This document shows positions 25,919 to 34,833 of a stretch of DNA of 64,000 nt, in pieces. The notes under the pieces are model-generated. The model made no database searches. It worked only from the letters and a program-made list of their open reading frames with translations, and had not been told where the DNA came from. The DNA comes from SIG480 sp045539475 (GTDB taxonomy: Bacteria; Bacillota; Clostridia; Oscillospirales; JAAYXM01): assembly GCA_045539475.1 (NCBI GenBank), contig JAZQFJ010000002.1, forward strand, positions 1 to 64,000, given 5' to 3'. Position 1 is the stretch's first letter. Each line of letters starts with the position of its first letter. Both the position numbers and the translations under genes were made by a program.

Positions 25919-27133
25919 ATGAAGATTATAAACGGCGGTGTCTGTGCTGCAAAAGGCTTTCGTGCAAACGGTATCCATTGCGGTATCAGAAAAAACAAAA
26001 CAAAGCGTGATCTCGCGCTTATAGTAAGTGATGTGAAGGCATCGGCAGCGGCTGTGTATACTACAAACCTTGTTAAGGGCGCACCGCTTACGGTTACGAA
26101 AAATCATATATCCGATGGATATGCGCAGGCGGTTATCTGCAACAGTGGAAATGCAAACACCTGTAATGCAGATGGCATCGAGATTGCCGAGAAAATGAGC
26201 GCACTCACAGCAGATGCTCTCGGTATTTCTGCGAACGATATTGTTATTGCATCGACCGGTGTTATCGGGCAGCCGCTTGACATAACTCCGATTGCAAACG
26301 GCATTCCGTCGCTTTCTGCAGGTCTTTCTGTTGATGGCGGAGAGGCTGCCGCAGAAGGCATTATGACAACAGATACCGTGAAAAAAGAGATCGCCGTTGA
26401 GTTTACGCTCGGCGGAAAGGTGTGCAGAATGGGCGGTATCGCAAAGGGAAGCGGTATGATTCATCCCAATATGGCTACTATGCTCGTTTTCATCACAACA
26501 GATGCAGCTATTTCTCCGGCTCTCTTACAGAAAGCTTTGTCTGCCGATATAGCAAATACGTTTAATATGGTAAGTATAGACGGTGATACGTCTACTAACG
26601 ATATGGTAACAGTTCTTGCAAACGGTATGGCAGGCAATGCTGAGATTACATCCGAGGGTGAAGATTTTGCAGTGTTTATGAAAGCTCTTAATACCATCAC
26701 CGTTCATCTTTGCCGGATGATAGCTGCAGACGGCGAGGGCGCAACAAAGATGCTTGAGTGCAGTGTTAGTGGCGCGTCAAGTGTTGATATTGCAAAGACG
26801 GTTGCAAAAAGCGTTATCTGCTCAAGCCTTTTAAAGGCGGCGATGTTCGGAGCAGATGCAAACTGGGGACGCGTTCTCTGTGCAATCGGATACAGCGGTG
26901 CGGCTGTTGATGTAAGCCGGGTTGATGTTGCGTTTAAGAGTGCCAAGGGCGAAATTGTAGTTTGCAAAAACGGAGCGGGTGTTCCGTTCTCTGAAGAGCT
27001 TGCAAAGGAGATTCTCCTTGAAACAGAAATCGAGATTATCGTTTCCCTGGGTGACGGTGAGTTTGGCGCTACAGCATGGGGCTGTGACCTCACTTACGAT
27101 TACGTGAAAATAAACGGAGACTACCGTACATAA
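25919..27133 (+). CDS. argJ: Ornithine acetyltransferase / N-acetylglutamate synthase
   Basis: ArgJ transfers acetyl from N-acetylornithine to glutamate and so recycles the acetyl group. Bifunctional members also use acetyl-CoA. The 404-residue precursor shows the self-cleavage and nucleophile motif KGSGMIHPNMATML (nucleophile Thr), NSGNANTC and ANWGRVLCAIGYS. Autoproteolysis should yield two chains. No argA is present in the cluster, so ArgJ either starts the pathway or depends on a distant synthase. The ATG lies nine bases inside an in-frame GTG. Confidence 0.95.
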   Translation: MKIINGGVCAAKGFRANGIHCGIRKNKTKRDLALIVSDVKASAAAVYTTNLVKGAPLTVTKNHISDGYAQAVICNSGNANTCNADGIEIAEKMSALTADALGISANDIVIASTGVIGQPLDITPIANGIPSLSAGLSVDGGEAAAEGIMTTDTVKKEIAVEFTLGGKVCRMGGIAKGSGMIHPNMATMLVFITTDAAISPALLQKALSADIANTFNMVSIDGDTSTNDMVTVLANGMAGNAEITSEGEDFAVFMKALNTITVHLCRMIAADGEGATKMLECSVSGASSVDIAKTVAKSVICSSLLKAAMFGADANWGRVLCAIGYSGAAVDVSRVDVAFKSAKGEIVVCKNGAGVPFSEELAKEILLETEIEIIVSLGDGEFGATAWGCDLTYDYVKINGDYRT

Positions 27134-27147
27134 AGGAGAAGAATGAG

Positions 27148-28020
27148 ATGGAAGGAATTTTTTCAAATGCAGAGAGAGCCGAGGTTTTAACCCAGGCGCT
27201 GCCTTACATACAGAGATATAACGGTAAAATTGTTGTTGTCAAATACGGCGGGAATGCAATGATAGACGAACAACTCAAGGAACAGGTTATGGAGGATATC
27301 GTTCTTCTGTGGCTTATCGGTGTAAAGATAGTTCTCGTTCACGGCGGTGGTCCGGAAATAAGCGACCTTATGTCCCGCCTTGGCAAGAAGGCAGAGTTCG
27401 TGGACGGTCTGCGCGTAACGGATAAAGAAACTGTTGATATTGTCCAGATGGTGCTTGCCGGTAAGGTAAACAAAACCCTTGTAAATCTTCTTGAGATGAA
27501 GGGCGGCAAGGCGATGGGAATTTCAGGTATGGACGGTCGCCTCATTGAATCAAAAATGCGTGATGAGCGTCTCGGCTATGTCGGAGACATCACAAAGGTC
27601 AACATAAAGCCGGTCATTGACCTGCTTGAGAAGAATTACATACCCGTAATTTCAACTCTCGGTTGCGATGCCGAAGGGAACACATACAACATCAACGGCG
27701 ATACCGCTGCTGCATACATTGCAGGTGCGCTCGGTGCTGAGCGTCTTATTATGATGACGGATATCGCGGGAATTCTTCGTGATAAGGATGACCCGTCAAC
27801 GCTTATTTCCGAAATAACGATAGATGAAGCATCTTCTTTGTATAAAGAGGGTGTTATATCCGGCGGTATGATTCCAAAGGTTAATTGTTGTATAGAAGCT
27901 ATCCACGAGGGTGTAAAGAACGTAACAATAATGGATGGAAGAGTATCCCATTCCATTCTTATGGAGCTTCTTACGGATGAGGGTGCAGGTACAATGGTAA
28001 CCGGAGGTAAAAATGAGTAA
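27148..28020 (+). CDS. argB: Acetylglutamate kinase
   Basis: This phosphorylates N-acetylglutamate (arginine step 2). The 290-residue amino-acid-kinase fold has VVKYGGNAM at the phosphate loop, VHGGGPEIS, and a C-terminal ISGGMIPKV segment. The N-terminal helix of ~25 residues before the kinase core is the feature associated with hexameric, arginine-inhibited ArgB, which would fit feedback control; that is inferred. The gene has an AAAGGAGAAG site and overlaps argD by eight bases. Confidence 0.96.
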   Translation: MEGIFSNAERAEVLTQALPYIQRYNGKIVVVKYGGNAMIDEQLKEQVMEDIVLLWLIGVKIVLVHGGGPEISDLMSRLGKKAEFVDGLRVTDKETVDIVQMVLAGKVNKTLVNLLEMKGGKAMGISGMDGRLIESKMRDERLGYVGDITKVNIKPVIDLLEKNYIPVISTLGCDAEGNTYNINGDTAAAYIAGALGAERLIMMTDIAGILRDKDDPSTLISEITIDEASSLYKEGVISGGMIPKVNCCIEAIHEGVKNVTIMDGRVSHSILMELLTDEGAGTMVTGGKNE

Positions 28021-29179
28021 TATCACTTCTATAGATAAAGAATACGTTGCCGGAACGTATAACAGATTTCCGATAGAAATCTCCCACGGCAAAGGCTCTG
28101 AGGTTTACAATACCGACGGCAAGCGCTATATTGATATGGGAACAGGCATCGGTGTAACGGCATTCGGAATAGCTGATGATGAGTGGAAAAATGCGGTAGT
28201 TGACCAGCTTTCAAAGGTTCAGCATATGTCCAATCTCTACTACACAGAGCCGTGCGCGCGCCTTGCAAAGCTTCTTTGTGAAAAGACAGGAATGAGCAAG
28301 GTCTTTTTCGGAAACTCCGGTGCGGAAGCAAACGAATGTGCAATCAAGGTTGCAAGAAAATATGCGTCAGATAAAAAAGGAAAGGATTATTTTACGATAA
28401 TCACCCTTGAAAACAGCTTCCACGGCAGAACGCTTACAACTCTTGCGGCTACCGGTCAGGAGCATTATCACGAGTTGTTTTGTCCGTTGACCCCCGGCTT
28501 TGTACATACCCCTGCGAACGATTTTGATGCGCTCGTTAAAACTGCGGAAAGCAACAAGACTGCCGCAATTATGATAGAATGTATTCAAGGTGAGGGCGGC
28601 GTGCTTCCTCTTGAGGTTGATTTTGTTAAGAAAACTGCGCAGTATGCGGCAGAAAATGACATAATTCTCATTGTAGATGAAGTGCAGACGGGTAACGGCA
28701 GAACCGGAGAAATGTATGCGTATATGAACTTCGGAATAAAACCGGATGTCGTGTCGACTGCGAAAGGTCTCGGCGGCGGTCTGCCGATAGGTGCAGTCCT
28801 TCTCTCTGATAAGGTAAAGGATGTTCTCGGCTTTGGTGACCACGGTTCTACCTTCGGAGGAAACCCCGTAAGCTCAGCTGGCGCAATAAGTATTGTCGAA
28901 AGAATTGACGATAAGCTCCTTGCAGAGGTAAAAAGCAAAAGTAAGTATATCTTTGATGAGCTCTCAGGTGCCGACGGTGTCGAGTCTGTAAGCGGTATGG
29001 GCTTTATGATTGGCATAAAGACAAAAAAGCCGGCGGGAGATGTTGTGAAAGCGTGTATGGAAAACGGCGTTCTCTGTCTTACGGCAAAGGATAAGGTACG
29101 TCTTCTTCCGTCGCTGAATATCCCAATGGATATTCTGAAAGAGGCTGTTGCTGTTATAAAAAGCGCTTGTGCGCAGTGA
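28013..29179 (+). CDS. argD: Acetylornithine aminotransferase
   Basis: This class III PLP aminotransferase converts N-acetylglutamate semialdehyde to N-acetylornithine. The 388-residue protein shows FFGNSGAEANECAIK, FHGRTLTTLAATGQ, IVDEVQTGNGRTG and the PLP lysine in STAKGLGGGLPIGA. It starts eight bases inside the end of argB, with a GGAGG site in the argB coding sequence. The place in the cluster favours ArgD over related ornithine or GABA aminotransferases. Confidence 0.95.
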   Translation: MSNITSIDKEYVAGTYNRFPIEISHGKGSEVYNTDGKRYIDMGTGIGVTAFGIADDEWKNAVVDQLSKVQHMSNLYYTEPCARLAKLLCEKTGMSKVFFGNSGAEANECAIKVARKYASDKKGKDYFTIITLENSFHGRTLTTLAATGQEHYHELFCPLTPGFVHTPANDFDALVKTAESNKTAAIMIECIQGEGGVLPLEVDFVKKTAQYAAENDIILIVDEVQTGNGRTGEMYAYMNFGIKPDVVSTAKGLGGGLPIGAVLLSDKVKDVLGFGDHGSTFGGNPVSSAGAISIVERIDDKLLAEVKSKSKYIFDELSGADGVESVSGMGFMIGIKTKKPAGDVVKACMENGVLCLTAKDKVRLLPSLNIPMDILKEAVAVIKSACAQ

Positions 29180-29200
29180 ATTTGAAAGGAAAATGCAGAT

Positions 29201-30184
29201 ATGAATTTAAAGGGAAGACACTTCTTAAAGTTGCTTGACTTTACACCTGCAGAAATAAATTATCTCATAGATCTTGCATCTATGTATAAGGCAAAGAAGA
29301 AGCGCGGAATTGCGCATAAAACATTTGAAGGCAAGAACATAGCTCTCATTTTTGAAAAGACAAGCACGCGCACCCGCTGTGCGTTTGAGGTTGCCGCGGC
29401 AGATCTCGGTATGCATCCTGTATATCTTGACCCTCAGGGCTCTCAGATTGGTAAGAAGGAGAGCATTGCAGATACTGCCCGCGTCCTTGGCAGAATGTTT
29501 GACGGTATTGAATACCGCGGCTTTGGTCAGGAAGTTGTGGAAGAGCTTGCAAAGTATGCCGGAGTTCCTGTATGGAACGGACTTACGAATGAATTCCACC
29601 CGACGCAGATTCTCGCTGATTTTCTTACGATAAAAGAGCATTTCCGTATTCTCAAGGGTAAAAAACTCGTATATATGGGTGATGCACGCTATAATATGGG
29701 AAATTCCCTTATGGTAGGCTGCGCAAAGATGGGTATGCATTTTGTTGCTTGCGCACCAAAGAAGTATTTCCCGGATGCAGAGCTTATAAAGACCTGTCAG
29801 GAGATTGCAAAAGAAACGGGTGCCGTTCTTGAGTTTATCGAAGACCCGATTGTTGCAACCAAGGCTGCAGACGTTATTTACACCGATGTATGGGTATCGA
29901 TGGGAGAGCCGGACGAGGTATGGAAGGAAAGAATTGAAGATCTTCTTCCGTATCAGGTTAATTCCCGCATAATGGAAAATGCCGGAGAGCAGTGCCGTTT
30001 TATGCATTGCCTGCCTGCATTCCATGACCTTAAAACCACTATCGGAAAGCAAATCTATGATAAGTTCGGCATTGATGCAATGGAAGTAACCGACGAGGTT
30101 ATAGAGGGAAAACAGTCCATTGTTTTTGATGAGGCTGAAAACCGTATGCACACAATAAAAGCGGTAATGGCTGCGACTTTATAA
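29201..30184 (+). CDS. argF: Ornithine carbamoyltransferase
   Basis: It joins ornithine and carbamoyl phosphate to citrulline. The 327-residue protein has the carbamoyl-phosphate loop EKTSTRTRCAFE, NEFHPTQIL, and the ornithine-binding HCLPAFHD motif with the catalytic cysteine. The carbamoyl phosphate should come from the fused synthase immediately downstream. A hairpin with a U-run separates the two genes, so they may be differently expressed. Confidence 0.96.
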   Translation: MNLKGRHFLKLLDFTPAEINYLIDLASMYKAKKKRGIAHKTFEGKNIALIFEKTSTRTRCAFEVAAADLGMHPVYLDPQGSQIGKKESIADTARVLGRMFDGIEYRGFGQEVVEELAKYAGVPVWNGLTNEFHPTQILADFLTIKEHFRILKGKKLVYMGDARYNMGNSLMVGCAKMGMHFVACAPKKYFPDAELIKTCQEIAKETGAVLEFIEDPIVATKAADVIYTDVWVSMGEPDEVWKERIEDLLPYQVNSRIMENAGEQCRFMHCLPAFHDLKTTIGKQIYDKFGIDAMEVTDEVIEGKQSIVFDEAENRMHTIKAVMAATL

Positions 30185-30194
30185 ATACGGTAAG

Positions 30195-30234
30195 CGGACA
30201 TATGCTGCAATGCATATGTCCGTGTGCGTTTTTT
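30195..30234 (+). terminator. Terminator or attenuator between argF and the carbamoyl phosphate synthase fusion
   Basis: CGGACATATGC pairs perfectly with GCATATGTCCG. Six Ts follow six bases later (30229-30234), immediately before the GAGGAGG site of the next gene. No clear promoter lies between, so partial read-through is likely. Confidence 0.65.
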
Positions 30235-30251
30235 GAGGAGGTTTAATAATT

Positions 30252-33200
30252 ATGGCATATCTGGTGCTGAGTACCGGCGATGTGTTTGAAGGAAAGCGGA
30301 TGGGCGCATTAAACGACGCCTGCGGCGAGCTTGTTTTTACAACAGAAACAGAATATATGAAAACTCTCTCCCGGAAAGAAAATGTCGGAAGAATTGTGGT
30401 ATCTGCGTTTCCTCTTGTCGGAAATCACGGTATAATAACAGATGAAGAAATAGGAGATAACTCACCGCTCGGTTTTGTTGTGCGTGAGCTTTGCTCTTCT
30501 CCGTCAAATTTCCGCTCCGAAGGGTGTCTTGATGAATATTTAAAAGAAAAAGGAGTGTGCGGCATTTCCGGCGTGGATACGCGTGAAATCGTTCGCATTC
30601 TGCGTGATGAAGAAACGGTAAGTGCTGTGATTTGTGATGAAATACCGCAAAAATTGCCGCAAAAACCTGAAAAACTGCCGGCTGTACGTAGTTGTAATGC
30701 CGACCTGCTTTACATGGACAACGGCGCGAAATCCTCTCGCGATACATCAATTAAGAAAGTTCTTGTTATCGGCTCGGGACCTATAGTTATCGGTCAGGCG
30801 GCAGAGTTTGACTACGCAGGAGCGCAGGCATGCCGAGTGCTTCGTGAAGAGGGGATAAATGTTGTTCTTGTAAACTCCAATCCCGCGACGATAATGACTG
30901 ACAAAAATCTCGCAGATGAGATTTATCTTGAGCCGCTTAATGCAGAAACGATTGCGCGTATAATTGAAAAAGAGCGTCCTGACGGACTTCTTGCCGGTCT
31001 CGGCGGGCAGACGGGGCTTACAATTGCAATGCAGCTTGAAAGAAACGGAACCCTTGCAAAATACAATGTCCGTCTTCTCGGTACGGATGTCGATGCAATC
31101 GACAAGGCAGAGGACAGAGAGCTTTTCCGTGATACAATGAAAGCTATAGGTCAGCCGTGTGTTCCGTCGGATGTTACCGATAACGTTGCAGGAGCGCTTG
31201 CTATTGCAGAGAGAATAGGTTATCCCGTAATTGTCCGTCCTGCATTTACGCTCGGCGGCTCAGGCGGCGGTATCGCAGAGAACGAGGATGAGCTTTCTGT
31301 TATTGCGAAAAGCGGACTCGATATGTCTCCGATAACTCAGGTGCTTATCGAAAAATGCATAGCGGGATGGAAGGAAATCGAGTTTGAAACAATGCGCGAC
31401 AGCAAGGGCAACGCCATAATCGTATGCTCAATGGAAAACTTCGATCCGGTAGGTATACACACAGGTGATTCTATCGTCGCGGCACCGGCACTCACGCTTT
31501 CCGATAAAGAGTATCAGATGCTCCGACAAGCATCTCTTGATATTATTTCAGCTATAGGAATTGTCGGCGGATGCAACTGCCAGTTTGCGCTGAATCCTAC
31601 GAGCTTTGAATATGCGGTAATAGAGGTGAATCCGCGTGTTTCGCGCTCGTCTGCGCTTGCATCAAAGGCAACGGGATATCCTATTGCAAAGATAACAACC
31701 AAGATTGCGCTTGGGTATACTCTGGATGAAATACGTAACGACATAACCGGCGTTACGAGTGCTCTCGCAGAACCTGCAATAGATTACGTTGTTGTAAAGT
31801 TCCCTAAATGGCCGTTTGACAAGTTTACGGAGTCTGAGCGCAAGCTCGGGACGCAGATGAAGGCAACCGGCGAGGTAATGTCCATCGGTCAAAGCTTTGA
31901 AGAAGCGGTAATGAAGGCGGTCCGCGGTGCGGAAATATCCTTTGATACGCTTAATGCACCGGCTCTTGACAACCGTCCGGTAACAGAGCGTCTTGCGGAT
32001 CAGAACGACAGGCGCATATTTACTGTGTTCGAAGCTTTAAAAGCCGGTGTTTCAGTGGATGAAATATTTGAAATAACAAAAATTGACCGTTTCTTTCTAT
32101 CAAAAATAAAAAATCTTGCTGATTTTGAAAAGAAAATCGCAAATGGACTTGAGCGCGGCGATTATTTGCAGGCGAAAAAGTATGGTTATACCGATGCTGC
32201 AATAGCGCGCATCAGCGGGGAAAAGACGCTTCCGGAGCATAGCTTCAGCTATAAGATGGTTGACACCTGTGCTGCACGTTTTTCGGCTAAAACACCGTAT
32301 TTCTATTCGTGCAGTGATATTGCTTGTGATTCACGCCGTTTCCCGCGCAGCGGAAAACCTGTTGTTATGGTGCTCGGCTCAGGGCCTATCCGTATAGGTC
32401 AGGGTATTGAGTTTGACTACAGCTCAGTTCATTGTGTATGGACGCTGAGGGAAATGGGTTATGACGTTGTAATTGTAAACAACAACCCGGAAACAGTTTC
32501 GACTGATTACGACACAGCAGACCGCCTTTACTTTGAACCGCTTACGCCCGAGGATGTAATGAATATCATCCGCGTGGAAAATCCGGTCGGTGTTGTTGTT
32601 GCCTTTGGCGGTCAGACCGCAATAAAGCTTACTAAGTTTCTTGATAAAAACGGCATAAAAATACTTGGAACATCTGCTGAGAGTATAGATGTCGCAGAAG
32701 ATCGAAGCCGCTTTGATGAGCTTCTTGAGAATTTCGGAATAAAGCGGCCGCGCGGTATGGGGGTAAATACCGTAGAAGAGGCGCTTGCCGCGGCTGAAAG
32801 CTTCGGATATCCTGTTCTTCTCCGTCCGTCGTATGTTATCGGTGGTCAGAATATGACGATTTCAAGATCGCCCGAGCATACGGAAAGGTATATGAAAGCT
32901 ATCCTTTCCGGCGGTATAGAAAATCCTGTGCTTGTTGATAAGTATATGCCGGGCACAGAGCTTGAGGTAGATGTAATTTCCGACGGACGCGATGTTCTCA
33001 TTCCCGGTATTATGGAGCATATAGAGCGCGCGGGTGTCCACAGCGGAGACTCAATTGCCGTTTATCCGCCGTATAACTTAAACGATAAATTTTTGCAGAA
33101 GGTTTGTGACTGTTCTGAAAAGCTTGCTCTTGCGATGAAAACAAAAGGCCTCGTAAATATTCAGTATCTTATCTATGATGACGAGCTTTATGTAATCGAG

Positions 33201-34763
33201 GTGAATCCGCGCGCATCAAGAACTGTTCCGTATATAAGCAAGGTAACAAATGTTCCTATGGTAGACCTTGCATCAAAGGTAATGCTCGGAGAAAGTTTGC
33301 GTGAGCTTGGTTACGGCACGGGATTATACCGTACACCTCCGTATTATGCGGTAAAGGTTCCGGTATTCTCGTTTGAAAAGTTAAACGATGTAAATTCAAT
33401 CCTCGGTCCGGAAATGAAGTCTACGGGAGAGGTGCTCGGAATAGGAAAGACAATGGCAGAGGCAATGTTCAAAGGTCTTACGTCTGCAGGCTTCACAGTT
33501 CCGTCACCTCATACGGAAAAGGAAGCGGGAGTGCTTATAAGCGTAGAAGAAAGCGACTATCAGGAGATTATTTCTCTGGCAAAACGCTTTTCTGATGCGG
33601 GAATCGCGCTTTATGCAACAACCGGCACGGCAGCAGCAATAGCAGAGACGGGGATAGACGTTGTTTCTGTCGCAAATGCAACGGAGAATAATGAGCTTTC
33701 TGAGCTTATGGAAAGCGGAAAGCTTAATTACATCGTCTATACAGGTGCGGTAAAGGATGCAACGGTGGGCGATTATACGCGGTTGCACCGCCGTGCGATG
33801 CAGCTCGGTATTCCGTGCCTTACGTCCCTCGATACCGCAAACGCACTTGCTGATATTATTGAAAGCCGGTTTACCATTTTCAACACTGAGCTTGTTGATA
33901 TCAACGAAATGCGTCTTTGGAGACAGAAAATCCGCTTTGCAAAAATGCATTCCTGCGGTAACGATTATATCTTCATAGAAAACTTTGACGGCAAACTCAC
34001 GTGTCCGGAATCGCTGTGCGTAAACTTGTGTACACCGCATTACGGCATCGGCGGTGACGGTATTGTTCTGATTGAAAAATCCCGTGTTGCCGATGCAAAA
34101 ATGCGCTCATTCAACCGTGACGGAAGCGAAGGGAAAATGGCAGGCAACAGTATTCGCTGTGTAGCCAAATACCTTTACGACAAAGGATATGTAAGAAGTG
34201 AGTATATAACGGTGGAAACCGGAAGCGGCATATACCGAATGAAGCTCTATCTTCGTGACGGAAAGGTAAGCTCTGTGGCTGTAAATATGGGAAAGGCTGA
34301 TCTTTTGGCAAAATCTCTTCCTGCCGTTACTTCTGAGGAAAGACTTATAAATTATCCGGCAGAAATAGCAGGCGGAAGCTATAACATAACCTGCCTTTCG
34401 GTAGGGAACCCGCACTGCGTTGTTTTCTGTGATGCTTTGGATAGCTTAAACCTTGCGGAAACGGGTCCGCGTTTTGAATGCGCGGATATATTTCCGGACC
34501 GTGTGAATACGGAGTTTGTGCGTGTAATAAATCCGACTGCGCTTCGCGCCCGTGTGTGGGAGCGCGGAAACGGAGAAACGCTTGCCTGCGGAACCGGTGC
34601 ATGCGCCGCGGTTGTTGCAGCCGTCGAAAATGGTTTCTGCGAAAAAGGGAAGGATATAACGGTAAAGCTTCCAGGCGGCGAACTTGTCGTCAATTACACG
34701 GACGAGCGTGTTCTTCTTACGGGGAGCGCACATCTTGTGTATGAGGGCGAATTTGAATATTAA
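30252..34763 (+). CDS. Fusion: CarA N-domain + carbamoyl phosphate synthase large chain + DapF-like epimerase domain
   Basis: This single 1503-residue frame has three parts. Residues 1-~150 are the small-subunit N-terminal domain (LSTGDVFEGK, SNFRSEGCLDEYL, SGVDTREIVRILR). The class I glutaminase that normally follows is absent, replaced by a short Pro/Lys/Gln linker. Residues ~167-1219 are a full CarB with two ATP-grasp halves (KKVLVIGSGPIVIGQ; VMVLGSGPIRIGQ at ~705) and an MGS-like regulatory domain (~1092-1219). Residues ~1220-1503 resemble diaminopimelate epimerase (MHSCGNDYIFIE, RDGSEGKMAGN, LACGTGAC). In DapF the first catalytic cysteine is replaced by Ala1297; the second, Cys1446, is kept. 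It should supply carbamoyl phosphate to ArgF, perhaps from free ammonia. No internal start with a proper site precedes the DapF part. Confidence 0.88.
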   Translation: MAYLVLSTGDVFEGKRMGALNDACGELVFTTETEYMKTLSRKENVGRIVVSAFPLVGNHGIITDEEIGDNSPLGFVVRELCSSPSNFRSEGCLDEYLKEKGVCGISGVDTREIVRILRDEETVSAVICDEIPQKLPQKPEKLPAVRSCNADLLYMDNGAKSSRDTSIKKVLVIGSGPIVIGQAAEFDYAGAQACRVLREEGINVVLVNSNPATIMTDKNLADEIYLEPLNAETIARIIEKERPDGLLAGLGGQTGLTIAMQLERNGTLAKYNVRLLGTDVDAIDKAEDRELFRDTMKAIGQPCVPSDVTDNVAGALAIAERIGYPVIVRPAFTLGGSGGGIAENEDELSVIAKSGLDMSPITQVLIEKCIAGWKEIEFETMRDSKGNAIIVCSMENFDPVGIHTGDSIVAAPALTLSDKEYQMLRQASLDIISAIGIVGGCNCQFALNPTSFEYAVIEVNPRVSRSSALASKATGYPIAKITTKIALGYTLDEIRNDITGVTSALAEPAIDYVVVKFPKWPFDKFTESERKLGTQMKATGEVMSIGQSFEEAVMKAVRGAEISFDTLNAPALDNRPVTERLADQNDRRIFTVFEALKAGVSVDEIFEITKIDRFFLSKIKNLADFEKKIANGLERGDYLQAKKYGYTDAAIARISGEKTLPEHSFSYKMVDTCAARFSAKTPYFYSCSDIACDSRRFPRSGKPVVMVLGSGPIRIGQGIEFDYSSVHCVWTLREMGYDVVIVNNNPETVSTDYDTADRLYFEPLTPEDVMNIIRVENPVGVVVAFGGQTAIKLTKFLDKNGIKILGTSAESIDVAEDRSRFDELLENFGIKRPRGMGVNTVEEALAAAESFGYPVLLRPSYVIGGQNMTISRSPEHTERYMKAILSGGIENPVLVDKYMPGTELEVDVISDGRDVLIPGIMEHIERAGVHSGDSIAVYPPYNLNDKFLQKVCDCSEKLALAMKTKGLVNIQYLIYDDELYVIEVNPRASRTVPYISKVTNVPMVDLASKVMLGESLRELGYGTGLYRTPPYYAVKVPVFSFEKLNDVNSILGPEMKSTGEVLGIGKTMAEAMFKGLTSAGFTVPSPHTEKEAGVLISVEESDYQEIISLAKRFSDAGIALYATTGTAAAIAETGIDVVSVANATENNELSELMESGKLNYIVYTGAVKDATVGDYTRLHRRAMQLGIPCLTSLDTANALADIIESRFTIFNTELVDINEMRLWRQKIRFAKMHSCGNDYIFIENFDGKLTCPESLCVNLCTPHYGIGGDGIVLIEKSRVADAKMRSFNRDGSEGKMAGNSIRCVAKYLYDKGYVRSEYITVETGSGIYRMKLYLRDGKVSSVAVNMGKADLLAKSLPAVTSEERLINYPAEIAGGSYNITCLSVGNPHCVVFCDALDSLNLAETGPRFECADIFPDRVNTEFVRVINPTALRARVWERGNGETLACGTGACAAVVAAVENGFCEKGKDITVKLPGGELVVNYTDERVLLTGSAHLVYEGEFEY

Positions 34764-34772
34764 GCGTTTTTA

Positions 34773-34800
34773 TTGACAAAGTCGGAATATATGGTAAAAT
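34773..34800 (+). promoter_or_regulatory. Promoter of the AGE-family epimerase gene
   Basis: A perfect TTGACA (34773-34778), a 16-base spacer and TAAAAT (34795-34800) lie 34 bases before the start codon. It begins right after the stop codon of the carbamoyl phosphate synthase fusion. Confidence 0.75.
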
Positions 34801-34833
34801 AAGTTAGTAATAAAAACAAAGGATGATAGATTT

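Noticed and set aside
29225..30151. Long antisense open frame opposite argF
   Set aside because: It is a codon-bias shadow of argF, with no ribosome binding site and an unnatural Cys/His/Arg-rich composition.
30252..34763. The car-dapF fusion as a simple frameshift or misassembly
   Set aside because: The frame stays open through both junctions, which have plausible linkers, and the CarB and DapF-like parts are of normal length. Read-level proof is still lacking.
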